Assembly (NCBI GenBank): GCA_013297885.1
Contig: JAAFIR010000017.1
Span: forward strand, 1-64,000
DNA from: Leptospirales bacterium
Lineage (GTDB): Bacteria; Spirochaetota; Leptospiria; Leptospirales; Leptospiraceae
Length of the DNA stretch: 64,000 nucleotides
Direction: 5' to 3'
How positions within the stretch are numbered: the stretch's first letter is position 1; each line of letters begins with the position of its first letter. Both the position numbers and the translations under genes were made by a program. Below, in pieces: positions 1 to 8,592 of the stretch. The notes under the pieces were generated by a model. It was not told where the DNA came from, searched no databases, and saw only the letters and a program-made list of their open reading frames with translations.

Positions 1-69
1 CTTGGACGTATCATCGAAGATTTTATTATCGTAGGTTTGACTTTCATGATAATGAAGAATCTGTTTTGA
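1..69 (+). CDS. C-terminal end of an unknown protein (partial)
   Basis: Frame 1 is open from the window edge for 22 codons and stops at TGA 67-69. The visible tail is mostly hydrophobic (…DFIIVGLTFMIMKNLF), which suggests a membrane helix at the C-terminus. Too little is present to name a family, and the call rests only on an open frame reaching the edge. Confidence 0.35.
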   Translation, partial: LGRIIEDFIIVGLTFMIMKNLF

Positions 70-721
70 ATAACTGAAATTTTTTTTAATCTGAAAAATT
101 TTTCTGAAATCGATAGAACTTTGAGATACGAATAGTTATTCAGATTTCGGTAAGTTTTTTCGATACAGAAAGATTATTCGAAACAAAACAAGTTTTTCAA
201 AGCAAATAAGTCAATTATAAGCAGAAAAGTTTCTCAACAAGAGGCAATTTTTCCTAACTCTACAAAATCCCACAATACAAATATGCCTTACCAATGTACG
301 AAAGTTTATGAATTCTACTTTTTTAGGAAAAAGCCTTCCAACAAAATTCAAATTCTGCATAACTATTTGGATTTAGTTAGGTTATTCAACACAAAAAGGT
401 TTCCCTTTACAATTTAAATTTCCCAACATGAGAGAGTAAATAGTCTAGATAAGTAACTCGAAAAATACATTGCTAATTTTTTAATATAAAATCATTTTCA
501 CAATACAAAAGCAAAAGAAATCGAAACGGTGTCAAAAAATTTTTTATAAAATTTTTTGACAAAAGTTGAGAGTTCGCTTTTTTTGGGAATCATTTCTATT
601 AGTTTTGCATAACTATCTATTTTCCCATAAAAATTTGCCCAAAAACATTTAAAAAATGACTTTTCTTTTTAAACTATCATAAATATTTTTGAATCTAATA
701 ATTAAGGAAGTATTTTTTGGC
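70..721. other. Intergenic region upstream of mqo
   Basis: This stretch is AT-rich and shows no convincing gene in either strand. It holds one full copy of the dispersed two-hairpin repeat (about 500-641). At 245-275 there is a weak resemblance to the reverse complement of that repeat's GAGTTAGGG 5' end, too degenerate to call. A purine-rich AAGGAAG at 704-710 is the likely ribosome binding site of mqo. Confidence 0.6.
500..641 (+). repeat. Dispersed two-hairpin repeat, copy 1 (type A)
   Basis: Closing stem GCAAA (511-515) pairs with TTTGC (634-638). Linker 1 reads AAATCGAAACGG, a diverged form of the consensus AGnGATTGAAGCGG. Hairpin 1 is GTCAAAAAATTTT/AAAATTTTTTGAC (531-560). Linker 2 is GTTGAGAGTTCGC. 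Hairpin 2 begins with a T run and GGGAA near 579-589 and closes with TTCCC near 621-626. The copy ends in GCCC like the others. Confidence 0.75.
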
Positions 722-2257
722 ATGCTTATAGAACATAAATTAGATAACACTCAAATTACAGAAGACGAAAAAAAACATAAAGTAAAAACCAAATCAGATG
801 TTATTTTGGTAGGTTCAGGAATTATGAGTGCTACACTTGGGATTTTTTTAAAAGAACTTGAACCAGAATTAACAATCACAATACTAGAGCGACTTCCAGA
901 TGCAGCCCAAGAAAGCACAAATGCTTGGAACAATGCAGGAACTGGTCATTCAGCTTTTTGTGAATTAAATTATACTCCCATGAAAGATGGAGTTGTAGAT
1001 GCAAAAAAAGCTGTTGGAATTGCTGCTTCTTATGAAATTTCCAAAGAGTTTTGGGCATATTTGGTGAAAGAAAAAAATATGATTAATCCAACTGACTTTA
1101 TTCACAAAGTTCCACATTTTAGTTTTGTTTGGGGACAAGAAAATGTTGTCTATCTCAAAAAGAGATTTGAAGCATTAACTGAAAATCCTCTTTTTTTTGG
1201 AATGGAATATACTGAGGATAGAGCTATCATTAATCAATGGATGCCACTAGTAATGAAAGGCAGAGATTTTAAAGTTCCTGTTGCAGCAACAAAAATGGCA
1301 ATTGGAACAGATGTGGACTTTGGTGCATTATCTAGAGCTATGTTAAAATATTTATCCAAGCAAGATGGAGTGACAGTAAAATTTAACGAAGATGTTAAAG
1401 ACCTTGAAAGAGAAAAAGATGGCTTATGGAATTTAACTTCTACAAATGAACTCACTCATGAAAAAGAACACCACGAAGCAAGTTTTGTTTTTATTGGAGC
1501 TGGTGGAGGTTCACTTCCATTATTAGAAAAATCAGATATACCTGAAGCACAAGGATTTGGAGGTTTTCCAGTTAGTGGTCAATGGCTTCGTTGTACAAAT
1601 CAAGAAATCATTGAGCAACATGCTGCAAAAGTTTATGGCAAAGCTTCAGTTGGTTCTCCACCAATGTCAGTTCCACATCTTGACACAAGGGTCATAAATG
1701 GAAAAAAAGAATTATTATTTGGACCATTTGCAGGATTTACCACAAAGTTTTTAAAAAAAGGATCCTATTTTGATCTCGTTAAATCTTTGGAGTTCACAAA
1801 TATTTTTCCAATGCTCTCAGCAGGAATGCACAATTTTCCACTCACAAAATATTTAATTCAACAAGCAATGCAATCTCATTCAGATAGAATGAAATCACTA
1901 AAAGAATATTTTCCAACTGCAAGAAGTAAAGATTGGAAATTGGAAATTGCAGGAAAACGTGTTCAAGTAATTAAAAAAGATGAAGAAGAAGGTGGCAAAC
2001 TAGAATTTGGAACAGAAGTTGTGTTTGCAAAAGATGGTTCTCTTTCTGCTTTACTTGGTGCTTCTCCAGGTGCATCTACTTCGGTTTCAATTATGCTGGA
2101 AGTGATGCTTGATTGTTTTAAAAGAAAAACAAATTCTCCAGAATGGCAAGAAAAATTAAAACAAATGATTCCATCTTATCATGAAGATTTAGCACATGAT
2201 GAAAAACTGATTATAAAAAGTAGAAAATACACTTCTGAAGTTTTGAATTTGAAATAG
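722..2257 (+). CDS. mqo: Malate:quinone oxidoreductase
   Basis: Peripheral membrane flavoprotein that oxidises malate to oxaloacetate and passes electrons to quinone, linking the TCA cycle to the respiratory chain. An N-terminal FAD-binding glycine motif (VGSGIMSATLG) follows a short charged leader. The Mqo signature NAWNNAGTGHSAFCELNYTP follows near residue 70, and the Mqo-like core (FGPFAGFTTKFLKKG, LGASPGAST) runs to the end. At 511 residues it has the normal family length. I chose the ATG at 722 because AAGGAAG lies about 12 bases upstream; an in-frame TTG at 689 lacks such a site. It stands alone, with repeat copies on both sides. Confidence 0.95.
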   Translation: MLIEHKLDNTQITEDEKKHKVKTKSDVILVGSGIMSATLGIFLKELEPELTITILERLPDAAQESTNAWNNAGTGHSAFCELNYTPMKDGVVDAKKAVGIAASYEISKEFWAYLVKEKNMINPTDFIHKVPHFSFVWGQENVVYLKKRFEALTENPLFFGMEYTEDRAIINQWMPLVMKGRDFKVPVAATKMAIGTDVDFGALSRAMLKYLSKQDGVTVKFNEDVKDLEREKDGLWNLTSTNELTHEKEHHEASFVFIGAGGGSLPLLEKSDIPEAQGFGGFPVSGQWLRCTNQEIIEQHAAKVYGKASVGSPPMSVPHLDTRVINGKKELLFGPFAGFTTKFLKKGSYFDLVKSLEFTNIFPMLSAGMHNFPLTKYLIQQAMQSHSDRMKSLKEYFPTARSKDWKLEIAGKRVQVIKKDEEEGGKLEFGTEVVFAKDGSLSALLGASPGASTSVSIMLEVMLDCFKRKTNSPEWQEKLKQMIPSYHEDLAHDEKLIIKSRKYTSEVLNLK

Positions 2258-2801
2258 TCTTATTTTATTTTCTTAGGGATTGTAGAATCATAGGATGGGC
2301 AAATTTTTTTGTGCGACTAACATTTTAGAAGTTAATGTTTATATGTAATCTGAAACAAAAAAATTTGGCTTTTAGTTACTTCTTTTTATTAATTTGGCAG
2401 TAAAAAAAAATCAAAAATCTTGTAAAATTTAAAAGGTTTTTAAATAGATTATCTAAATGTATAATTTATTCAAACTCGAAGAAAACATCAAGTCACAAAA
2501 AACTAAAAAAATAAAATTCAAAAATTATGAATATTAAGTGGATTTTTTATTTAACACAACACATAACATTATTTATATAAAAATCATGTAAATAGATTGA
2601 TTAGTATGCCAGCTAGCCAAATGGTTTTTACTTTTCAGAGTAGAGTTTAAGTGTCTTGTGTATTTAACAATTTGAGGATGAGAGTCCACTATGGATGATG
2701 ATTGTTCCAACGACAACCAAAGAGCTTTAGCGATTTCCTTTTAATATTTTACAAAAATGTATTTTCTTTTTTTTCTAATTTATTTATTTCACTAAAGTTA
2801 A
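2258..2801. other. Intergenic region between mqo and the prophage remnant
   Basis: No intact gene is visible. A partial repeat copy lies at 2297-2384. Further on, 2640-2745 is less AT-rich than its surroundings and may be decayed sequence, but no protein is recognisable in it. A TAA at 2799-2801 is the last in-frame stop before the phage pseudogene frame opens. Confidence 0.5.
2297..2384 (-). repeat. Dispersed two-hairpin repeat, partial copy
   Basis: GGGCAAATTTTTTTGT at 2297-2312 and ACAAAAAAATTTGGCTTTT at 2355-2373 match the 3' end and hairpin 2 of the repeat family in minus orientation. The matching hairpin 1 and 5' leader cannot be recognised, so the copy is decayed or truncated. Confidence 0.45.
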
Positions 2802-3949
2802 CTGCTTTACAAAAAAAAAGTATTCAATTCTAGCGATAAAGAAGGTCTCTCTAAAATTCCACTTGAGAGTAAGAATGCAAGGCTTGCTCAAAATGCTTTG
2901 TATAAAGAACACTTTCAACAAGTTGAATCGATTATCAACCAAGGGATTTTTCCTGAACCAAAAACTAGAGAAGATGTAGCAAAAAGAATTGATTCAATCA
3001 CAAAAGAAATTTTGGAAAAAGTGGATATGAATGCAAATAAAGCTCGTTTTTGGGCGATAAATCAGTTAAGTAATTTTCTAAGTGAGAATGAAATTTTGAG
3101 AGCTAGAAAAGCTGGGCGGGTTTATTACTATTGGCGTAATAATGGTGCACGGACTAGACCCACACACCTTGAAAATTTTGGAAAAGTTTTTTCGATCGAT
3201 GCTGATGCGTTAAATTTGTCAAAGACGGGTACAAGGCATCCAATACAGGATTATCGTTGTGACTGCTCAATGGAATGGCTCTCAGAAAGAGACATTGAAC
3301 AAGAGAGTAAAAAAGGTAAACTTCCCGGTCAAAAAGCAAATCCGGTAAAATCAGTTGAGCAAGTGGCGAATAGCTATGGGTTATTTGATCGAGTAGTTGA
3401 AGCTGTTAAAAATTTTGTTAAACCGATTTTTCAAAGTGCAGGAAAAGATAAGTGGATTAATGGAACTGCTGAAGAAATCGCCAGAGCAAATAAAAAGATT
3501 AAAATTTTGAAAGAAGCAAATGAAACTTTAGAAAAACAAGAATATTATATTTCGAATTTAGCGGTCGAGTTTGCAATTATAAAAATGGCTGATGGCAAGT
3601 ATGAGTATGTTGTGGGAGGAAAGAACTATGTGAATGTTTCTGAATTAAATGGTCAACTTGCAGAGCAATATTTAGCCATAATCATCCCTCTGGTGCTTTG
3701 AATAGTTTTTTGGATGTAATAGCATTAATTGAAGAAGGTTTAAAAGATGTTAGATTAGTAACAAAGGAAGTTGTTTATGTTTTATCAAATACTAAAAATA
3801 AAGTTTATAAATCTGATTGGCTTGAAGAAAAATTCAAGGAATCATACAGTGATGCAAAAAAAAATCTTGACTTGAAAAATAAATCTAATAATTCTAAGAT
3901 TACTCTGATAGACATTCAGAATAAAGAATGGAAATTTTTGAACAACTGA
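2802..3949 (+). pseudogene. Mu gpF-like phage head morphogenesis protein with HNHPSG domain, frameshifted
   Basis: The frame opens after TAA 2799-2801 without a convincing ATG and reads to TGA at 3701. The encoded segment has the phage head-morphogenesis (Mu F/SPP1 gp7-like) core: a helical stretch, then YYYWRNNGARTRPTHLENFGK and a Cys-containing HPIQDYRCDCSMEW, which resembles the family's conserved 'RxxH … P…CRC' region. At 3672-3680 the frame reads LAI, but the +2 frame from 3677 reads HNHPSGALNSFLDVIALIEEG and continues to 3949. A single-base deletion in 'LA-HNHPSG' explains this. HNHPSG resembles the metal-binding motif of JAB/RadC-type and phage-associated C-terminal domains. The N-terminus looks truncated. 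Decayed Mu-like prophage gene. Confidence 0.75.
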
Positions 3950-3976
3950 CAGGATTCTTTTTTAAAAGGAAAAAAA

Positions 3977-4177
3977 ATGATAATAGATGATTCAACAGTT
4001 GCGGAATTACATAATGGAACTGGTAATGACTGCTTGTCTTGCGAACATTCTACAGACATTAGAGAATGTAAAGCGTTTGATTTTATTCCTTCAGAAATTT
4101 GGCTTGGTAAATTCAAACACAACAAACCTTATCCAAATGACAATGGAATTCAATTCGAGGCAATTAAACACCATTAA
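3977..4177 (+). CDS. Small CxxC conserved hypothetical, phage-associated
   Basis: A 66-residue protein with AAAAGGA just upstream of the ATG. The pattern is CLSCEHS…ECKAF…IPSEIWLGKFKHNKPYPNDNGIQFE. It resembles a widespread family of tiny proteins with 'CxxC-H…C-AF…IP…G…H…P…GDxGI.F', often found near phage head genes. The two N-terminal cysteines and the later Cys may bind metal. An overlapping frame (3987-4196) is less phage-like and is a shadow. It sits between two decayed phage genes, so it may no longer be under selection even though its frame is intact. Confidence 0.6.
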   Translation: MIIDDSTVAELHNGTGNDCLSCEHSTDIRECKAFDFIPSEIWLGKFKHNKPYPNDNGIQFEAIKHH

Positions 4178-4192
4178 CCAAACCCCTATTTG

Positions 4193-4214
4193 GTAACGTC
4201 CTCCCTGTCGTTAC
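4193..4214. other. Perfect 6-bp hairpin
   Basis: GTAACG (4193-4198) and CGTTAC (4209-4214) flank a 10-base loop just after the small CxxC gene. CCAA/TTGG a few bases upstream (4177-4192) forms a second short stem. No T run follows directly, so a terminator role is uncertain. Confidence 0.35.
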
Positions 4215-4242
4215 AAACCCCATAGAAAAATTAAACAAAAAC

Positions 4243-4279
4243 AAACAGACTAATTCGACTAAATAGAATCTGTTTTTTT
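4243..4279 (+). terminator. Possible rho-independent terminator
   Basis: AAACAGA (4243-4249) pairs with TCTGTTT (4269-4275) and a T run continues to 4279. The 19-base loop is long and the stem is weak, so this is only a candidate. It lies after the small CxxC gene and before the DUF2213 fragment. Confidence 0.35.
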
Positions 4280-4304
4280 CTGAACTCATGGTATTCTGTT
4301 TTTA

Positions 4305-4553
4305 ATGAGTGATGAGTTACGTTTCGACCAAGGACAAATTGAATTAGTTTCTGAGGATGGATTTCTTAGAGCAAAAGTATTTTTGACAAAGCCCGGAGTT
4401 TATCCTTATCTACTTTCCAATGGCACAATCTCTAATGAAGCAAAACTTGGAGAAGACTTGTTCTCTTCGTTTGTTCTTGATTCTGCTAAAGGAGTTCCAT
4501 CAACTGAAGATCATCCAAGTCAAGGACTTGTGAAACCAATTTTTTCTTTATGA
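4305..4553 (+). pseudogene. DUF2213 phage protein, N-terminal fragment
   Basis: The 82 residues start with LRFDQGQIELVSEDGFLRAKVFLTKPGVYPY and continue to …GVPSTEDHPSQGLV. This fits the N-terminus of DUF2213 proteins: a 'GFL.a.a.lTrpGVyPY' stretch, an acidic segment, then 'G.P.T..HP'. The family is usually several hundred residues and is encoded in Mu-like head-gene clusters, where it is thought to act in prohead assembly or proteolysis. This copy stops shortly after the HP motif, and the downstream bases do not obviously continue the domain in another frame. Together with the gpF-like pseudogene it marks a decayed prophage. Confidence 0.65.
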
Positions 4554-4990
4554 ATTGGAAGAAAACTTGCTTTGCAAAAAAAACTGTTAAAGATATTCAA
4601 AAATAGATTTTGGATGATATTGGAACAAAATTGCACTACATGAGAAGTCAAGCTTTCTATTTTACTTAATTTTCTGAGGGGAAATCTGTAAGAAAGAAAA
4701 AAAATAGATTTACCCTCTTAGGCTTATCCCACCTTAAATTATATTAAGATTAAAATCTTTAAAAAGTTTTTCAGAAATTCAAATTTTTGAACAGAGTTCA
4801 ATAAATTATATTTTTTTTTAAAACTTAATCTAGTTTAACGAAGCTAATTTTAATCTTATTTTTGATTTGACTATCAAATAGAATCTCCTTTAAAGTAAAT
4901 CTATATTTCAAATCAAATTAAAGTCAGATTAGTGATAAAAATACTTTATATTTGAAAACGACAATTTAAAATTTATACGAGGTTTATAAA
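4554..4990. other. AT-rich intergenic region
   Basis: No gene or repeat copy is recognisable. It is AT-rich with many short T and A runs. It must contain the promoter of the 4991 gene, whose ribosome binding site is probably ACGAGG at 4977-4982. Confidence 0.5.
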
Positions 4991-5974
4991 ATGAATAAAT
5001 TGATTTTAATATTTTTAATTCTATTTTCAGAATTTTGTACTTTTCCTAAAGAAAATACAAATGAAAAAAATTTTATTTCATTACTTCTTGTTAGGAGTTC
5101 AATACTTCCATCTAGTGGGAGTGGTAACAACTTTGATCAATTCACTCCAAACCAAGCAAATTGGAATACATTTCTTACAAAAATTACTGCAGCTGGTCTC
5201 AATGGACATGATCCAGATTCTATTACTTGGATTAGCAAATCCACTTGGGATAACGCAAGATGGGATGGTAAAACAATTTATGATCCAACTAAAATGACAA
5301 GAGCTGAATTTGAAACAGCAATTTGTCCAAATGCAGGTGATACTATTCGTGGAATTAGAGAAGTTTTTTATAGAACGAATCCATTTAGAGATAACAAAAA
5401 TCCAACAAAAGCTGAAGTTGATGAATGGCATAGAATTGCTCTCAATCATGTTCGAGCATTAGTTGGTTATACAACAGCCGATAGACTCGTTCAAAAAGAT
5501 CATTGTATGTTTAAAAGAGCTTTATGGGGAGATGAAAGACAGAACACTAGAATGTGGGATGCAAAATATCCAGGAACTGATGGCTCTGCTGCCGGTCCTT
5601 GTGTCGGTGGAACAAATGCACATTGTGGAGCAAGTTTTATTCCATCAGCAACAGATCAAGCTCCCTATTTTATTGGAACTCCTCAAACTTGTGTTGCAGG
5701 TCAAGGTTCGGAAGGAATAACTTCTGCACCCAAATCAAACATTCCATGGTCGATCAAATGGTCGCGAGGATTTTGTGGATTTCTTGGTGGTGAAGGTTTT
5801 TGGGGGGGACATGTTGGACCTTTTTTTCATAGAGAAAAATTTGGATTTAATTTTTGGGACGCTGAACAAAGTAATAATAATAGCAATGCAGTGTTAAGAG
5901 CAAAATGGACTGGTAAACGTATGCCGAGTCTTTATAATGATCCTGCTATAGTGACAGATTCAAACAGTGAATAA
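4991..5974 (+). CDS. Secreted protein of unknown family, tandem paralog 1 (putative lipoprotein)
   Basis: A 327-residue protein with a hydrophobic N-terminus and a possible lipobox (…ILFSEFC, Cys near residue 16). From residue about 48 it is closely similar along its length to the next gene: DQFTPNQANWNTF, DGKTIYDPTKM, NPTKAEVDEWHRIALNHVRALVGYTT, KRALWGDER, NIPWSIKWSRGFC, FWGGHVGPFFHREKFGFNFWD. Cysteines (ICP, DHC, GPC, AHC, QTC, GFC) recur in both copies, suggesting disulfides and export. Conserved Trp, His and Glu could form a catalytic or binding site, but I do not recognise the family. It differs from copy 2 by an extra low-complexity linker after the signal and by a longer C-terminus. 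Probably an exported protein; function unknown. Confidence 0.75.
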   Translation: MNKLILIFLILFSEFCTFPKENTNEKNFISLLLVRSSILPSSGSGNNFDQFTPNQANWNTFLTKITAAGLNGHDPDSITWISKSTWDNARWDGKTIYDPTKMTRAEFETAICPNAGDTIRGIREVFYRTNPFRDNKNPTKAEVDEWHRIALNHVRALVGYTTADRLVQKDHCMFKRALWGDERQNTRMWDAKYPGTDGSAAGPCVGGTNAHCGASFIPSATDQAPYFIGTPQTCVAGQGSEGITSAPKSNIPWSIKWSRGFCGFLGGEGFWGGHVGPFFHREKFGFNFWDAEQSNNNSNAVLRAKWTGKRMPSLYNDPAIVTDSNSE

Positions 5975-5998
5975 TATTCGGATAAGAGGAATTAAACG

Positions 5999-6871
5999 AT
6001 GAAAACAATTTTTATTTTTTTTAGCATGATGATTTTAACAACATTCATAAATGCTAATGATCAATTTACACCTAACCAAGCAGATTGGACAACATTCCAA
6101 TCAAAAGTAACTGCAGCAGGAATCACAGCACACGATCCTGATTCAGTGACATGGATTAAAAAATCAGATTGGGAAGCAGCTAAATGGGATGGCAAAACAA
6201 TTTACGATCCAACCAAAATGAGCAAAGCAGATTTTTTTAAAGCAATTTGTCCAAGTGCAGATAGAGTCCGCGGAATTAGAGAAGTGTTTTACAAAACAAA
6301 TCCGTTTAAGGACAACAAAAATCCAACTAAAGCAGAAATTGACGAATGGCATAGAGTTGCGATCAATCATGTTCGTGCGTTAGTTGGTTACACAACTTCA
6401 GACAGACAAATCATGAAAGACCAATGTATGTTCAAAAGAGCTTTATGGGGAGATGAAAGAAAATTTTCTACTATGTGGGATACAAAATATCCTGGCACAT
6501 CTGTATCTGCGGCAGGACCATGTGGTAAATTAAACACAGATGCACATTGTGGAGCAACCTTTCTTCCATCTGCAGCTGACCAGGCTCCTTATTTTACAAC
6601 AGCTCCCGAGACTTGCACAGCAACTGCTGGATCAGAAGGAGTTTTTTCTGGACCCAAATCAAACATTCCTTGGTCAATCAAATGGTCTCGAGGACTATGC
6701 AATACACTTGCTGCTGAAGGATTTTGGGGTGGACACACTGGACCTTGGTTTCACAGAGAAAAATTTGGTTTTAGTTTTTGGGATGCAGATCCAAAAAATA
6801 ATGGAAGTATAGCAGTCTTAAGAGCAAAATGGACTGGAAAATTAATGCCTAGTCTTTATAAACAACCTTAA
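5999..6871 (+). CDS. Secreted protein of unknown family, tandem paralog 2
   Basis: A 290-residue paralog of the preceding gene, 24 bases downstream, with AGAGGA before its ATG. A signal peptide (FFSMMILTTFINAN) without a lipobox leads directly into DQFTPNQADWTTF, so this copy is probably soluble and exported, while copy 1 may be lipid-anchored. The Cys pattern and the motifs EWHRVAINHVRALVG, FKRALWGDER, NIPWSIKWSRGLC and GPWFHREKFGFSFWD are kept. The two genes look co-transcribed. A repeat copy follows within 10 bases of the stop and may end the transcript. Confidence 0.8.
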   Translation: MKTIFIFFSMMILTTFINANDQFTPNQADWTTFQSKVTAAGITAHDPDSVTWIKKSDWEAAKWDGKTIYDPTKMSKADFFKAICPSADRVRGIREVFYKTNPFKDNKNPTKAEIDEWHRVAINHVRALVGYTTSDRQIMKDQCMFKRALWGDERKFSTMWDTKYPGTSVSAAGPCGKLNTDAHCGATFLPSAADQAPYFTTAPETCTATAGSEGVFSGPKSNIPWSIKWSRGLCNTLAAEGFWGGHTGPWFHREKFGFSFWDADPKNNGSIAVLRAKWTGKLMPSLYKQP

Positions 6872-6880
6872 AATAAATTT

Positions 6881-7048
6881 GGGAGTTCCCTTTAAAGAAT
6901 GAAGAATGAAAAATTTTGAATTATAAAATCTGAGTTGAATATTCTTATTCTTCATTCATTAAAGGTCGGGCTTTTCGCTACTTCTGAATCCTCGGGTTAA
7001 AACCCGAGGTAATTCAGAAACGCTACAATCCCTAACTCTCACTTCGCT
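6881..7048 (-). repeat. Dispersed two-hairpin repeat, copy 2 (type B)
   Basis: Closing stem GAGTT (6883-6887) pairs with AACTC (7034-7038). The first hairpin on the plus strand has long arms around CTTTAAAGAATGAAGAATG (6889-6908) and ATTCTTCATTCATTAAAGG (6947-6965). Linker GTCGGGCTT follows. The second hairpin has TTCTGAATCCTCGGGTT facing AACCCGAGGTAATTCAGAA. It ends with CAATCCCTAACTC, the reverse complement of the family 5' start. Confidence 0.8.
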
Positions 7049-7116
7049 GAATTGTAAAAATAGGTTTGCTATTGTAAAATTAATTTTAAAACTATCAATG
7101 TAATTGAGGTTTCAGA

Positions 7117-8067
7117 ATGAAATTAATCTATATTGTTTTTATAATTATTATTTTAACAAATTGTAAAGAAAAAATTCCAGCATCTACAAATTCAAATTTA
7201 AAACCAAAACTAGATTTACAGGGGCATAGAGGAGCAAGAGGTTTAAAACCAGAAAATACTTTACCTGCTTTTGAATCAGCTATGAAATTTGGAATGACAA
7301 CTATTGAACTAGATACAGTTGTTACAAAAGATAAAAAATTAATTATTCATCATGATACAAATTTGAATCCAGAAATTTGCCAAAAAAATAGTGGAGAGAA
7401 AATTGATGTTAAACGAATTGCTGAAGTTGAACTAGAATTTTTAAAATCATTAGATTGTGGTTCTTTAAAAAATAAAAAATTTCCAGAACAAGAAAGAATT
7501 CCAAAACTTGGTTTAAGCACACTAAATGAATTTTTTAAATTTGTAAAAGATTATGAAAAAAAGAATCAAATAAAAAAAGAATTTCAATTTAATATAGAAA
7601 CTAAATTTGAAAAAGATGTTAGCCTTGAAACAGTAAATGAATTTGCAAAATTAATCGTTGAAGAAATAGAAAAAGAAAATGTTGTAAATCGTTCTACAGT
7701 TCAATCATTTGACTTAAGAGTTTTACCAATTGTAAAAAAGTTAAATCCAAATTTAAAAATTTCTGCTTTAATTCAACCTGAAGGAATCATTGACCTAGCA
7801 AATTTGAATTATTTTTTTAAAAAGTATTCTCAAGATAAATCAATCGAAAAAGCTGTAGAAGTAAAAGCAGAAATCATTTCTCCCAATTATAGATTCATTG
7901 ATGAATATTTTATTAAATCAGCTAATTCTAAAAATCTATTAGTAATTCCTTGGACTATAAATGAAAAATCAGAAATGCAAAAATACATTGAACTTGGAGT
8001 AGATGGAATCATTTCAGATTATCCAAATTTATTAATTGAAGTTTATAAAGAAAGATATAAGAAGTGA
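7117..8067 (+). CDS. Glycerophosphodiester phosphodiesterase lipoprotein
   Basis: Hydrolyses glycerophosphodiesters to glycerol-3-phosphate and an alcohol. The N-terminus carries a spirochaete-like lipobox (IIILTNC, Cys near residue 16), so it is probably anchored in a membrane facing the periplasm. The GDPD barrel begins with QGHRGARGLKPENTLPAFESA (catalytic His/Arg and the PENT motif), followed by IELDTVVTKDKKLIIHHD (metal-binding Glu/Asp and second His). The C-terminal barrel strand GVDGIISDYP is typical. At 316 residues the length is ordinary. GGTTTC before the start is a weak ribosome binding site. Similar to GlpQ/UgpQ, but I do not assign one symbol. Confidence 0.9.
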   Translation: MKLIYIVFIIIILTNCKEKIPASTNSNLKPKLDLQGHRGARGLKPENTLPAFESAMKFGMTTIELDTVVTKDKKLIIHHDTNLNPEICQKNSGEKIDVKRIAEVELEFLKSLDCGSLKNKKFPEQERIPKLGLSTLNEFFKFVKDYEKKNQIKKEFQFNIETKFEKDVSLETVNEFAKLIVEEIEKENVVNRSTVQSFDLRVLPIVKKLNPNLKISALIQPEGIIDLANLNYFFKKYSQDKSIEKAVEVKAEIISPNYRFIDEYFIKSANSKNLLVIPWTINEKSEMQKYIELGVDGIISDYPNLLIEVYKERYKK

Positions 8068-8086
8068 TTAGATAAGGTGAAATTTT

Positions 8087-8374
8087 ATGAATCCAAAATT
8101 TTTATCACAACTATCAATCCAAGAAATTGAAAAAAATATTTCAGATTTGAATTCATATTTTAAAGGATTATATGAACTTTTAAATGAATTTCAAAATGAA
8201 TTGAAATTTAAAGAAATAATAATTCTAGTTAAAAAGGCTTTAATAACAGATTTTTTAGATTCAATAACTGGAAACATCTTAGCAAGTTTTCCAACTAGCG
8301 AGGATTTAGTGCAACATCAAAATAAAAGAATTTGGGCTTCATATGAAATTCATTTAGCTTTTAGAACAGATTGA
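8087..8374 (+). CDS. Hypothetical protein
   Basis: A 95-residue protein with a good AAGGTG site before its ATG, 19 bases after the GDPD gene, so possibly in the same transcript. It looks helical and has no signal peptide, cysteine cluster or membrane segment. I do not recognise it. The RX4-6H motif expected of a HEPN toxin is absent, although a nucleotidyltransferase remnant follows. Confidence 0.5.
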   Translation: MNPKFLSQLSIQEIEKNISDLNSYFKGLYELLNEFQNELKFKEIIILVKKALITDFLDSITGNILASFPTSEDLVQHQNKRIWASYEIHLAFRTD

Positions 8375-8463
8375 TTTGTATGTAATGAAAAATCATATCT
8401 AATCTTGTGAACAAGAAATACGATTTAGAAAATAAAAAAGGAATTGCATAAGAATATGTAAGA

Positions 8464-8592
8464 ATGGTTAAAGAATTAAAAGTAAAATTAAATAAAGATA
8501 TTCATTTAATTATGACTAACTCTATTTCTCCATTTATAGTGGAAAATATAAATAAAGACAAGATTTTGGTTTATGATAGATCAAGTAAGTAA
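8464..8592 (+). pseudogene. MNT-type nucleotidyltransferase, C-terminal remnant
   Basis: A 42-residue open frame reads VKELKVKLNKDIHLIMTN… then PFIVENINKDKILVYD. This resembles the end of small MntA-like nucleotidyltransferases ('LxxxLGRxVDLV…P.L..eI..eG.vLY'), the antitoxin partner of HEPN proteins. The catalytic GSxxxG…D half is missing, and an in-frame TAA lies a few codons upstream. Its end overlaps the first 20 bases of the next gene in another frame. The call rests on a short match. Confidence 0.4.

Noticed and set aside
3671-3700. Programmed frameshift in the phage gene
   Set aside because: No slippery sequence is seen, the N-terminus is truncated and neighbouring phage genes are decayed.
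4991-6871. CAP/SCP-domain assignment for the tandem secreted pair
   Set aside because: Some His/Trp/Cys features look similar, but the CAP signature motifs are not found.
8087-8374. HEPN toxin partner of the nucleotidyltransferase remnant
   Set aside because: No RX4-6H motif is present.
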